Assembly (NCBI RefSeq): GCF_010868145.1
Contig: NZ_JAAGUY010000027.1
Location: 16,193-80,192 of the forward strand
DNA: 64,000 nucleotides
Direction: 5' to 3'
Source of the DNA: Nocardia cyriacigeorgica
Lineage (GTDB): Bacteria > Actinomycetota > Actinomycetes > Mycobacteriales > Mycobacteriaceae
Positions within the stretch are counted from its first letter, which is position 1. Each line of letters begins with the position of its first letter. A program made the position numbers and the translations under genes. The notes beneath the pieces are model-generated. The model saw only the letters and a list, made by a program, of their open reading frames with translations. It did no database searches and was not told the DNA's origin. Below are positions 27,256-34,449 of this stretch, one piece after another.

Positions 27256-27297
27256 TCCGGCACCGCCGCTCCTTTGCGACGGCGAAGGGAGGCCCGC

Positions 27298-28158
27298 TTA
27301 CGCGCCGTTGATCAGGCCTTCGTCGGTGCCGGCGGCCGCGAGCACGCGGTCGAGGAACCGGCTCACTTCGGCGCGATAACGCCCGGGTTGATCGTCGTGC
27401 ACCAGATGGCCCGCGTCCGGAACCAGCACGTACTCGGCGCCAGGGTGCGCGGCCGCCATGGCCCGCATCTGACCGGGCGGAGTGATGGTGTGCTCGCCCT
27501 CGAGCAGGAGCGCGGGCACGCGGATCGTGCGCCACTGGGTCCAGAAGTCCCTCGTCCCCCATTCCTCGGAGATATCGCGGAATGTCGCCACCGAGCCGTG
27601 CAGGCGATAGCCGTCGGGGCCGTGCTCGAACGAGGCGAGAAAATAGCGTCCGGCGACCGGGCCGAAGAAGTCGAGCACCGCCGCCTCGTCCGGGAACGGC
27701 TGCGGCCAGGCCTCGATCATCGCGGCCCAGTGCGCGGCGGTCCGGCCGGTGAAATCAGGCGCCATATCCTCGACAACCAGCGCTTTCACCCGTTCCGGAT
27801 ACTGTGCGGTGAACATCCAGCCGTGCAATCCGCCCATCGAATGCCCGATCACCACCATCGGCTCGGTGATGAGTGCGGTCGCGGCCGCCAGATCGGCGAC
27901 GAACGCCTCGGTACTCAGCTCGGCGGGCGCGGGCCTGCCGTGCCCGGCCGCGTCGAAGGTGTACACGTGCCCGAAGCCGCGCAGCCAGTCCAGGTGATCA
28001 CGCCAGGTTCTGGCACTTCCCATCAGGCCGTGCAGCAGCACCAGCGGCGTGCCCGTCCCGCCCTCGTCGTACAACACGTCCGCGATTGTGCCGCACCGGT
28101 CGGTGATACCGACCGCACCTGCCGGTCGCCGCAGCGGGAAGGGGCACAATCGAGGCAT
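27298..28158 (-). CDS. Alpha/beta hydrolase (Rv3591c-like)
   Basis: 286 residues. It has an alpha/beta-hydrolase fold with oxyanion motif LLHGLMGSARTW, nucleophile elbow VIGHSMGGLHGW (Ser near residue 110), acid in LLLEGEHTI and His in VPDAGHLVHDDQP. The substrate is unknown; genomic place and size match Rv3591c. The ATG at 28158 shares the bases CATG with the ATG of the divergent mhuD at 28157. No in-frame ATG or GTG occurs for about 27 codons downstream, so the overlap may be real. Convergent with mutY. Confidence 0.85.
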   Translation of the reverse strand: MPRLCPFPLRRPAGAVGITDRCGTIADVLYDEGGTGTPLVLLHGLMGSARTWRDHLDWLRGFGHVYTFDAAGHGRPAPAELSTEAFVADLAAATALITEPMVVIGHSMGGLHGWMFTAQYPERVKALVVEDMAPDFTGRTAAHWAAMIEAWPQPFPDEAAVLDFFGPVAGRYFLASFEHGPDGYRLHGSVATFRDISEEWGTRDFWTQWRTIRVPALLLEGEHTITPPGQMRAMAAAHPGAEYVLVPDAGHLVHDDQPGRYRAEVSRFLDRVLAAAGTDEGLINGA

Positions 28159-28477
28159 GTCTGTTGTGAAGATCAATGCGATCGAGATTCCCGAGGGCGC
28201 GGGCCCCGAGCTGGAGAAGCGCTTCGCCCACCGGGCGCACGCGGTGGAGAACTCGCCGGGCTTCCTCGGCTTCCAGCTGCTGCGGCCGACCGCGGGCGAG
28301 AACCGCTACTTCGTGGTCACCCAGTGGGATTCGGAAGAATCCTTCGCGGCCTGGCGCGATGGACCTGCCCGCGAGGCGCACGCGGGCCAGCAGAACAAGC
28401 CTGTCGCGACCGGGGCCTCGCTGCTCGAATTCGAGGTCGTCCTGGACGTGACGGGCAAGGCCTCGTCCTCCAGCTGA
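28157..28477 (+). CDS. mhuD: Heme-degrading monooxygenase MhuD
   Basis: 106-residue ferredoxin-like dimeric alpha+beta barrel enzyme that opens heme to mycobilin and frees iron. The M. tuberculosis MhuD active-site residues fall at identical positions: Asn7 (KINAIEI), Trp66 (FAAWRDG) and His75 (REAHAG). The length equals Rv3592 and it sits beside the Rv3591c homologue. No iron box was recognised upstream. The upstream region is coding sequence of the divergent hydrolase, since the two ATGs overlap. Confidence 0.95.
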   Translation: MSVVKINAIEIPEGAGPELEKRFAHRAHAVENSPGFLGFQLLRPTAGENRYFVVTQWDSEESFAAWRDGPAREAHAGQQNKPVATGASLLEFEVVLDVTGKASSSS

Positions 28478-28529
28478 GACCAACCCGCAACGGCAGCCGT
28501 CGCCACACTGTATTGACGACGGCCGCCGT

Positions 28530-28665
28530 TGGGTGTCACAGTTCGAAGGACAAACGCGAAGGTGACGCGGTAATCCGGTGTAAATCCGGAGCGGTCGCGC
28601 CACTGTGTTCCAGCCACCGAGCTCGGTGCCGGAAAGCCAGACACCGGCACCTCCGCGACCACTCG
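28530..28665 (+). promoter_or_regulatory. Cobalamin riboswitch upstream of cbtB-cbtA
   Basis: The region between mhuD and cbtB contains the cobalamin-box core: GGTGTAAATCCGGAGCGGTC and CGCCACTGTG, followed by the GCCGGAAAGCCAGACACCGG arm near 28627-28646. The order and spacing match class I cobalamin riboswitches. cbtB starts 32 nt after the aptamer, with AAGGAGG sequestration possible at 28684-28690. The boundaries are approximate. Confidence 0.9.
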
Positions 28666-28696
28666 ACGGGACGCGAGTATCCCAAGGAGGACTGGA

Positions 28697-28900
28697 ATGG
28701 CCATCGTGCACTCCCCTGGCGCATCCGCCCGGATCACCGATTCCCTGGCAACCGTGCTCATCACGGTCGGTGTCGTACTGCTCGCTCTGCTCACGCTCTA
28801 CCTGGTCGGATTCGATCAGGGCGCCATCTCGCGCAGCGGGATGTACATGCATGAGCTGATGCACGACGGTCGTCATCTGCTGGGCCTTCCGTGCCACTGA
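28697..28900 (+). CDS. cbtB: CbtB, cobalt transporter subunit
   Basis: 67-residue protein with one transmembrane helix (about 18-42) and a C-terminal His-rich segment MYMHELMHDGRHLLG, which is the likely metal site. It is the small partner of CbtA, described in other bacteria as a cobalamin-controlled cobalt uptake pair. The ribosome-binding site AAGGAGG lies 6 nt before the ATG, downstream of a cobalamin riboswitch, so B12 should shut the pair off. It overlaps cbtA by 10 nt. Confidence 0.93.
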   Translation: MAIVHSPGASARITDSLATVLITVGVVLLALLTLYLVGFDQGAISRSGMYMHELMHDGRHLLGLPCH

Positions 28901-29691
28901 TCGGAACTCTGCGCACCCTGTTGCTCCGTGGTCTGCTGGCCGGCTTGATCGCCGGTCTGTTGGCGGGCACCGTCGGCTATTTCGTCGGCGAACCCAAGGT
29001 CGAAGCGGCGATCGCCATCGAGGAGGCCAATGCGGCCGCCGAATCGGCACACGCCGACGGTGACGCGGCCGCCGACGGTGGCGGCCACAGCCATGGTGAC
29101 GAGGAAGAACCGCTGGTCAGCCGCTCCGGTCAGAAGGCGGGCCAGTTCCTTGCGCTCGGGCTCGCTGGAATGGCGTTCGGCGCGATCTTCGCTGCCGTCG
29201 CGCATGTCGCGCGCCGCTACACCGCACTGTCCGGGCCGAAGCTCGCGCTCGGGCTCGGCATCGGCGGCTGGGCCGCGATCATCGCGGTGCCGTTCTTCAA
29301 ATACCCGGCCAATCCCCCTGCCGTCGGTGATCCGGAGACCATCAACGACCGGACGCTGCTGTGGGTTGCGGCGGTCCTGCTCGGCCTGGTTGCGGTCAGC
29401 GCCGGTGTGTATGTGTGGAAACTGCTCGCCGGTCGGCTCGATACGCTGCGGCTGACGGCCGGCGTCGGCACGTTCGTGCTACTCACCGCGATCGGCTACA
29501 TCGTGCTCCCCGGCGTGAACGAGGTCAGCGCCGACTTCCCGGCGAGCCTGCTGTGGGAGTTCCGGGTGTCCTCGCTGGCGGTATCGACGACGCTGTGGGC
29601 CTGCCTCGGCCTCGGCTACGCGCTGCTCACCGAGTTCGCCAACCGCACCGATACACCGGTGCCTGCGGCAGCAGCTGCCGTCGCGGACTGA
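28891..29691 (+). CDS. cbtA: CbtA, cobalt transporter subunit
   Basis: 266 residues with about five or six hydrophobic helices. After the first helix there is a variable loop with a His-rich stretch (GGGHSHGDEEEP, residues about 63-75) likely to bind cobalt. The C-terminal helices include VLPGVNEVSADFPASLLWEFR, typical of CbtA. GTG 28891 overlaps the cbtB stop. Acts with CbtB in cobalt uptake for B12 synthesis; riboswitch control supports this role. Confidence 0.92.
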   Translation: MPLIGTLRTLLLRGLLAGLIAGLLAGTVGYFVGEPKVEAAIAIEEANAAAESAHADGDAAADGGGHSHGDEEEPLVSRSGQKAGQFLALGLAGMAFGAIFAAVAHVARRYTALSGPKLALGLGIGGWAAIIAVPFFKYPANPPAVGDPETINDRTLLWVAAVLLGLVAVSAGVYVWKLLAGRLDTLRLTAGVGTFVLLTAIGYIVLPGVNEVSADFPASLLWEFRVSSLAVSTTLWACLGLGYALLTEFANRTDTPVPAAAAAVAD

Positions 29692-29708
29692 TCCGCATCG
29701 AGAAGCCG

Positions 29709-29743
29709 AAGGGCAGTGTCGGTCCTGGACCGGCACTGCCCTT
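29709..29743. terminator. Bidirectional terminator hairpin between cbtA and osmC
   Basis: AAGGGCAGTGTCGGTCC pairs with GGACCGGCACTGCCCTT: about 16 bp with one wobble position and a very short loop. It lies 17 nt after the cbtA stop and 43 nt before the osmC stop, so it can serve both convergent genes. TTCGTCGTT follows on the plus strand. Confidence 0.85.
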
Positions 29744-29786
29744 TCGTCGTTATCGGGTCTGCCCGGCGGCAACCGGGCGATCCGGC

Positions 29787-30230
29787 TCAGGACTCCAGTG
29801 CGGCGTCCAGTGCGATGTTGTCGACGCCTGCCAGCGCCTTGCTGACCGGGCAGCCCGCCTTGGCGGCCTCGGCTGCGGTGATGAAGCCGGCTGCGTCGAG
29901 ACCGTCGACGCGGCCGCGGACGGTGATCTTCACCCCGCTGATGCGGAAGCCGCCCGCCGGGTCCGGCCCGAGGGTGACATCGGCAGTGACATCGAGGCTT
30001 CGCGGTGTCGCGCCGGCATTGCCGATCTCGGCCGACAGGGCCATCGCGTAGCAGGACGAGTGCGCCGCGGCGATCAGCTCCTCCGGGCTGGTGGTGCCGT
30101 CAGCGGCGTCGGCGGCGCGCTTCGGGAACGACACGTCGTACTTGCCTGCACCCGAGCTGGCCAGCTCGACCTGTCCGGTGCCATCCTGCAGGCCGCCGGT
30201 CCATGCGGTGCGCGCGGTACGTGTGGGCAT
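29787..30230 (-). CDS. osmC: OsmC-family peroxiredoxin
   Basis: 147 residues. OsmC/Ohr proteins reduce organic hydroperoxides using two cysteines. Here these are Cys in AAAHSSCYAMALSAEIG and Cys in AAKAGCPVSKALAG. The N-terminus TRTARTAWTGGLQDGTG is typical of the OsmC branch. ATG 30230 was chosen over 30245 because it aligns with the family start. Convergent with cbtA. No operator was recognised upstream. Confidence 0.9.
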   Translation of the reverse strand: MPTRTARTAWTGGLQDGTGQVELASSGAGKYDVSFPKRAADAADGTTSPEELIAAAHSSCYAMALSAEIGNAGATPRSLDVTADVTLGPDPAGGFRISGVKITVRGRVDGLDAAGFITAAEAAKAGCPVSKALAGVDNIALDAALES

Positions 30231-30287
30231 CACAGTCCTTTCCACAATGAGATTTCTAGCGTTCTCGCTCGAACCTACCCGCAGCGC

Positions 30288-30743
30288 TCAGCTCGCGGCA
30301 GCCGTTCGCTTGTCCAGCTGTTCCAGTACCGCCGGCCAGGCGGCACGATGCCGATCGCAGGCTTCCTGGTTCGGAAAACCGCTGTGCCGCAGTTTGATTC
30401 GAATACCACGCGGCTGGTGGACGAAATCCACTCGCACCACGGTCTCCGCACCCTCGGTGCCACCCTCGCCGCTGACCCAGGTCAGCTCGACGAGCCGATC
30501 GGGTTCGAGCCTCAAAAAGCGGCCATAATGCGGGACGGGCGTGCCCTGATTGTCGGCTTCGAAGTAGAAGGGTTCACCCACCTGCGGACGCATGCGGACC
30601 GATTCGGGTATCGCGAACCAGATATCGAAGCCCTGGGTCAACGCCAGGTACAACAATGTCGGTGAGGCGGCCATGACACGCTCGACAGTGAGCTCGTAAG
30701 GCCGTGCCGACAGGTCCGGAAAACGCACTTGCTGATCGACCAT
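30288..30743 (-). CDS. SRPBCC/AHSA1-domain protein
   Basis: 151 residues of the Bet v1-like START/AHSA1 superfamily. The N-terminal beta strand with YELTVERVMAASPTLLYLAL, a central FDIWFAIPESV, and the C-terminal helix are consistent with a small ligand-binding cavity. These proteins often bind hydrophobic ligands or act downstream of ArsR regulators; no specific role can be assigned. It is upstream of osmC on the same strand (57 nt apart), possibly in one transcript. Confidence 0.75.
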   Translation of the reverse strand: MVDQQVRFPDLSARPYELTVERVMAASPTLLYLALTQGFDIWFAIPESVRMRPQVGEPFYFEADNQGTPVPHYGRFLRLEPDRLVELTWVSGEGGTEGAETVVRVDFVHQPRGIRIKLRHSGFPNQEACDRHRAAWPAVLEQLDKRTAAAS

Positions 30744-30802
30744 CAGACCGACCTTACCCGCGCTCGCGGGACCGTCGAACCGTTTGCCGGACCAGTCATC
30801 GA

Positions 30803-31123
30803 TCAGCCGGGATTGGTCACCTTGGCCAGCACGATCCCGCCGACGATCAGCGACATCGCCAGAAACCGGCCCGCGCTCAACGGATCACGATGCACGACCA
30901 TGCCGAGCACGATGGCACCGACAGCGCCGATACCGGTGAAAACCGCGTACGCGGTGCCAACCGGCAGCGACTGCATTGCCCGCGACAGCAGGTAGACCGC
31001 GAATGCCCCGAGTGCGAAGCACAGCAGCGTCGGCAATGGACGAGTGAAATTCTCGGTCGGTTTGATGCTCTGGGACCAGGCGATCTCCACCAGGCCCGCA
31101 AAACCGAGGATCAACCAGCTCAT
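30803..31123 (-). CDS. SMR-family exporter, SugE/Gdx-like
   Basis: 106 residues with four transmembrane helices. The essential Glu13 (GLVEIAW) is present. The SLPVGTAYAVFTGIGAVGAIVLG segment matches the SugE/Gdx subclass, whose members export guanidinium, rather than EmrE-type multidrug exporters. No guanidine riboswitch was recognised upstream, so the substrate is inferred from sequence class only. Its ATG is 2 nt from the azoreductase stop, so the two are likely co-transcribed. Confidence 0.87.
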   Translation of the reverse strand: MSWLILGFAGLVEIAWSQSIKPTENFTRPLPTLLCFALGAFAVYLLSRAMQSLPVGTAYAVFTGIGAVGAIVLGMVVHRDPLSAGRFLAMSLIVGGIVLAKVTNPG

Positions 31124-31125
31124 CG

Positions 31126-31773
31126 TCAGTACTCCCCTGCCAGCTCGCGCACCGTTGCCAGGGCGAGGTCATAGGACTGTTCATACTTGTCGCGCAGATG
31201 CGCCAGCGCCGGGTCGAGGCGTGAATTGGCCAGTTCCGCATTGACGAATACCGCGTCCCGCACCGCGAAATGGCCGGCGAAGAAATCGCGCAGATAGCGT
31301 TCCTGGTGGTCGAACTCGGCCTTGGGTGAGCCGGGTGAGTACGCACCGCCGCGCGCGGTGGCCACGACGAATCGGCGCTGCCCCAGCGACATTCGCGGGA
31401 AGGCCACCTGATCGATCCAGGCCTTGAGAGCGGCCGGGACCGAATAGTTGTACATGGGCGTGCCGATGAGCACGACATCGGCGGCGAGCAGCTCGTCCAG
31501 CAGTGGACCAGCGATCCGCCATGCCGCCCGTTGCGCCGGGGTGCGCGCCAATTCCCCGATGCGCTCCAGATCGGTATCGCCTTCGGCGAGCACCAGATCG
31601 CAGATCTCGGTCCAGCCCTGGTCGATGAAGGGCACCGAATCCACCGCGAGATCGCGGTATCGGTAGTCGCCGTCCGGGTTCCCGGCGCGCCATACGTCGG
31701 CGAAGGCGGCGCTCAATTCACGGCTGATCGACTGGCTCCGCGCGCTCGCGTCGAGGTGCAGCAGTGTGGCCAT
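31126..31773 (-). CDS. azoR: FMN-dependent NADH:quinone/azo reductase
   Basis: 215-residue flavodoxin-fold protein of the AzoR family. Flavin-binding motifs are LDASARSQSISRELS at the N-terminus and GTPMYNYSVPAALKAWID (the phosphate and isoalloxazine loops) near residue 100. Such enzymes reduce quinones and azo compounds with NAD(P)H. ATG 31773 starts the fold; the longer upstream frame reads through the regulator. Likely co-transcribed with the SMR exporter and controlled by the divergent TetR gene through the operator at 31835-31855. Confidence 0.88.
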   Translation of the reverse strand: MATLLHLDASARSQSISRELSAAFADVWRAGNPDGDYRYRDLAVDSVPFIDQGWTEICDLVLAEGDTDLERIGELARTPAQRAAWRIAGPLLDELLAADVVLIGTPMYNYSVPAALKAWIDQVAFPRMSLGQRRFVVATARGGAYSPGSPKAEFDHQERYLRDFFAGHFAVRDAVFVNAELANSRLDPALAHLRDKYEQSYDLALATVRELAGEY

Positions 31774-31834
31774 CGGATACCTCCCATTAACCGGACATTG
31801 CGTCCGCTTGTTACTGAGAGCGACTGTAGAGCAC

Positions 31835-31855
31835 AAGTGGACATCTTGTCCACTT
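31835..31855. promoter_or_regulatory. TetR operator between azoR and its regulator
   Basis: AAGTGGACA and TGTCCACTT form a perfect 9-bp inverted repeat with a 3-nt centre, 28 nt before the TetR ATG and 62 nt before the azoreductase ATG. TGTCCACTT half-sites are common in operators of this type of TetR gene. A second weaker repeat (CGGAC...GTCCG) lies near 31792-31806. Confidence 0.8.
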
Positions 31856-31882
31856 AATCTTCCTTCGGTTACAGTCGTTGTC

Positions 31883-32491
31883 ATGGAACCCCCTGCTGAC
31901 CTGCTCGCCATCGGTGCGGGCGGCCCACCGGAAGCGCCCGTCGAGCGCGCCGATGCCGCGCGCAATCGGGCCAAGGTACTCACCGCGGCGGCCGAGCTCT
32001 TCGCCGAACGCGATCCGCGCACGGTGACCATGGACGACATCGCCAAGGCCGCAGGCGTCGGTCGCGGCACCCTGTATCGCCGGTATCCGGACACCAATTC
32101 GATCGCCGTCGCTCTGCTCGACGAACACGAACGGGCGCTCCAGGAACGACTACTGCGCGGCGAACCGCCACTCGGCCCCGGCGCGGCCCCCGCCGAACGC
32201 CTGGCCGCCTTCTACGCGGCCATGCTCGAACTCCTGGAAACCCATTCCGGGCTGGTGCTCGGCGCCGAAACCGGCGGCGCGCGATTCGGCACCGGCGCCT
32301 ACGGGTTCTGGTTCGCCCATGTACGGGCATTGCTGCGCGCGGCCGAGCTCGACCACACCGACGCGCTGGTCGATCCCCTGCTCGCCCCGCTGGCCGCCGA
32401 GGTCTACCAGCAACAACGCGCACGCGGCTTGACCCAGGCAGAGATCACCGTGGCCTTGCGGCAGCTCGCGCACGCGCTGCTCGGACGCTGA
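31883..32491 (+). CDS. TetR/AcrR family transcriptional regulator
   Basis: 202 residues. The helix-turn-helix spans about residues 28-70 (ARNRAKVLTAAAELFAERDP; IAKAAGVGRGTLYRRYPDTN). The C-terminal domain is helical, with no known ligand motif. ATG 31883 was chosen over the upstream start at 31766 because the latter would run through the operator. It is divergent from azoR-SMR and probably represses that unit and itself, with induction by a toxic quinone or cationic compound inferred. Confidence 0.88.
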   Translation: MEPPADLLAIGAGGPPEAPVERADAARNRAKVLTAAAELFAERDPRTVTMDDIAKAAGVGRGTLYRRYPDTNSIAVALLDEHERALQERLLRGEPPLGPGAAPAERLAAFYAAMLELLETHSGLVLGAETGGARFGTGAYGFWFAHVRALLRAAELDHTDALVDPLLAPLAAEVYQQQRARGLTQAEITVALRQLAHALLGR

Positions 32492-32494
32492 CAT

Positions 32495-33367
32495 TCAGAC
32501 CAGATCGCGCCTGCGGATCAGCCAGACAGTGGCGATCACGAAAGCCGCCGTGTAAATCGCCAGCGCGATCACGGACTCGGTACGGGTCAGGATGTCGAGC
32601 ACGCCGGGTGTGGGTGGACCCACGGTCGTGCGCATCGCGCCGGCCAGCGAACCCGCCGCGGTACCGGGCAGCCGATCGGTGACCACCTCGATCGGCCCGA
32701 AGATGCCCGCGACACCGCGCAGTAGGTTCTCCACCACCAGCACCCAGATCAGGCCGAGGCCGACGGCGAGGGCAGGCCCGCGGGCGATCGCTCCGATCAG
32801 CGCACCGGCCAGTGTCCACATCCCCAGAATCAGGCTGCCGCTGACGATTCCGACCAGCGAATGCCCAAGCGACGGCAGGACCAGCTGTTGCGATTCACTG
32901 CTCGAGATCAGTGACGCCGCACCGAGATCGACAGCGAAGGCAGCGACCACCAACCCGACCACCACCACCGCGAGGCAGATCAGCGTCCCCGAGATCGCGA
33001 CGATCCGCGACGGCCCCTGAGTGAGCACCGTCTTCCAGGTCCCCCACCCGTAGCCGCTGCCGATCGTCAGCGCACCGAGGATCAGCATGAGCGCGCCACC
33101 GAACATGGCCATGCCCTGCGTGAACACCTCCGGCACCGCCGCGGGCAGCATCTGGTGCAGCAGTTGGTCTTTCGGCAGGCCATCCGACATCGCTGTCTGC
33201 TCACCGGACCGATAGGCCAAATAGTTGAACAGGTAGGCGAAGGTGAGGTTCAGCAGGATCCAGGTACCGATAATGATCCAGAACGCAGGCCATCTGATCA
33301 GCCGCAGGCGTTCGGCCCGCACACTGGCGATCAGATCCGACATCGTCGTCGCGGTACGCACACTCAT
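32495..33367 (-). CDS. ABC-2 type transporter permease
   Basis: 290 residues with about six hydrophobic segments, the first near residues 29-48 (FWIIIGTWILLNLTFAYLF). There is no clear solute signature. Its ATG overlaps the ATPase stop by 4 nt, so the two form one exporter. The cognate two-component system lies directly upstream and divergent. Substrates of such exporters range from antimicrobial peptides to lipids, and nothing here decides between them. Confidence 0.85.
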   Translation of the reverse strand: MSVRTATTMSDLIASVRAERLRLIRWPAFWIIIGTWILLNLTFAYLFNYLAYRSGEQTAMSDGLPKDQLLHQMLPAAVPEVFTQGMAMFGGALMLILGALTIGSGYGWGTWKTVLTQGPSRIVAISGTLICLAVVVVGLVVAAFAVDLGAASLISSSESQQLVLPSLGHSLVGIVSGSLILGMWTLAGALIGAIARGPALAVGLGLIWVLVVENLLRGVAGIFGPIEVVTDRLPGTAAGSLAGAMRTTVGPPTPGVLDILTRTESVIALAIYTAAFVIATVWLIRRRDLV

Positions 33368-34263
33368 TTCACGGCCTCCAGCCCGGTCATCTCGAAGAAC
33401 ACTTCCTCGAGGGATTTCTCGTCGACACGCAGTTCGAGCAGATCGGCGCCGGATTCGACCACCGCGCGCGCGACCTTGGGCGCCGCGTCGGCACCCGCCT
33501 CGACGCGGATACCGGCCGCGGTGAACATCACCGGCTCACCGATCACCGCGCGGATCGCGGGGAACACCAGCTCTGCGGGCTCGGCGCGGACCAACAGGGA
33601 TGAGGCGCCACGCAATTCGGTCACCGTCGATTCTGCGAGCAATCTGCCGCCGGAGATGACGCCGACCCGGTCGCAGATCTCCTGCACCTCACTGAGCATG
33701 TGACTCGACAGCAGCACGGTGTGTCCGTCTGCGGCCAGATCGGTGATCAGCGAACGCATTTCCGCCATGCCTGCCGGGTCGAGACCATTGGTCGGCTCGT
33801 CCAGGATCAGCAGGTCGGGTCGGCCAAGGAGAGCGCAGCCGACCCCCAACCGCTGCTTCATGCCGAGGGAGTAGGCGCGGTAGCGGTCATCGGCTCGCCC
33901 GGTCAGCCCGACCCGGTCGAGCGCTTCGTCCACCTCCGCCCGCCCCAGCCCGCGATAGCGGGCCATGACCAGCAGGTTGTCCCGGCCGGAGAGATAGGGA
34001 TAGAAGCCAGGGCCCTCGATCAGTACACCGATTCTGCGCACCACCGCGGGATCGCCCGGCCGGTGGCCGAGTACGGTGGCCGCACCCTCCGTCGGGGCGA
34101 TCAATCCGACGAGCATGCGCAACGTCGTCGTCTTGCCGGCACCGTTGGGGCCGAGGAATCCGTAGATCTCCCCCGGCTCCACCCGCATATCCACCCGATC
34201 CACCGCGCGATGGGTGCCGTACCGCTTGGTCAGCTGAGTTGTCACCACAATCGAATCCGTCAT
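33364..34263 (-). CDS. ABC transporter ATP-binding protein
   Basis: 299 residues, the energy-coupling subunit of an ABC-2 exporter. Walker A GPNGAGKTTTLRML, signature SLGMKQRLGVGCALLG, Walker B LLILDEPTNGLDP, and H-loop LLSSHML are intact. A C-terminal extension of about 80 residues is typical of bacitracin/daunorubicin-type exporter ATPases. Divergent from the histidine kinase; kinase-regulator pairs beside such exporters often sense cell-envelope stress. Confidence 0.9.
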   Translation of the reverse strand: MTDSIVVTTQLTKRYGTHRAVDRVDMRVEPGEIYGFLGPNGAGKTTTLRMLVGLIAPTEGAATVLGHRPGDPAVVRRIGVLIEGPGFYPYLSGRDNLLVMARYRGLGRAEVDEALDRVGLTGRADDRYRAYSLGMKQRLGVGCALLGRPDLLILDEPTNGLDPAGMAEMRSLITDLAADGHTVLLSSHMLSEVQEICDRVGVISGGRLLAESTVTELRGASSLLVRAEPAELVFPAIRAVIGEPVMFTAAGIRVEAGADAAPKVARAVVESGADLLELRVDEKSLEEVFFEMTGLEAVK

Positions 34264-34449
34264 GACCGAAACCCTCCTCGCCGCACGCCGCGATCACATC
34301 CGTCCCGCGACGCGGCTTCGAATACGTCCGGCGTCGTAGGAGATCGGGCGGAATCGGGGTGTGCGCGGCGCGTATCGGGGAAATACGTGTCGGTACGGAT
34401 GGATTCCGGCTGCTGGGCGAATAGGGTGCATAACGTGCGGGAGTTCGGG

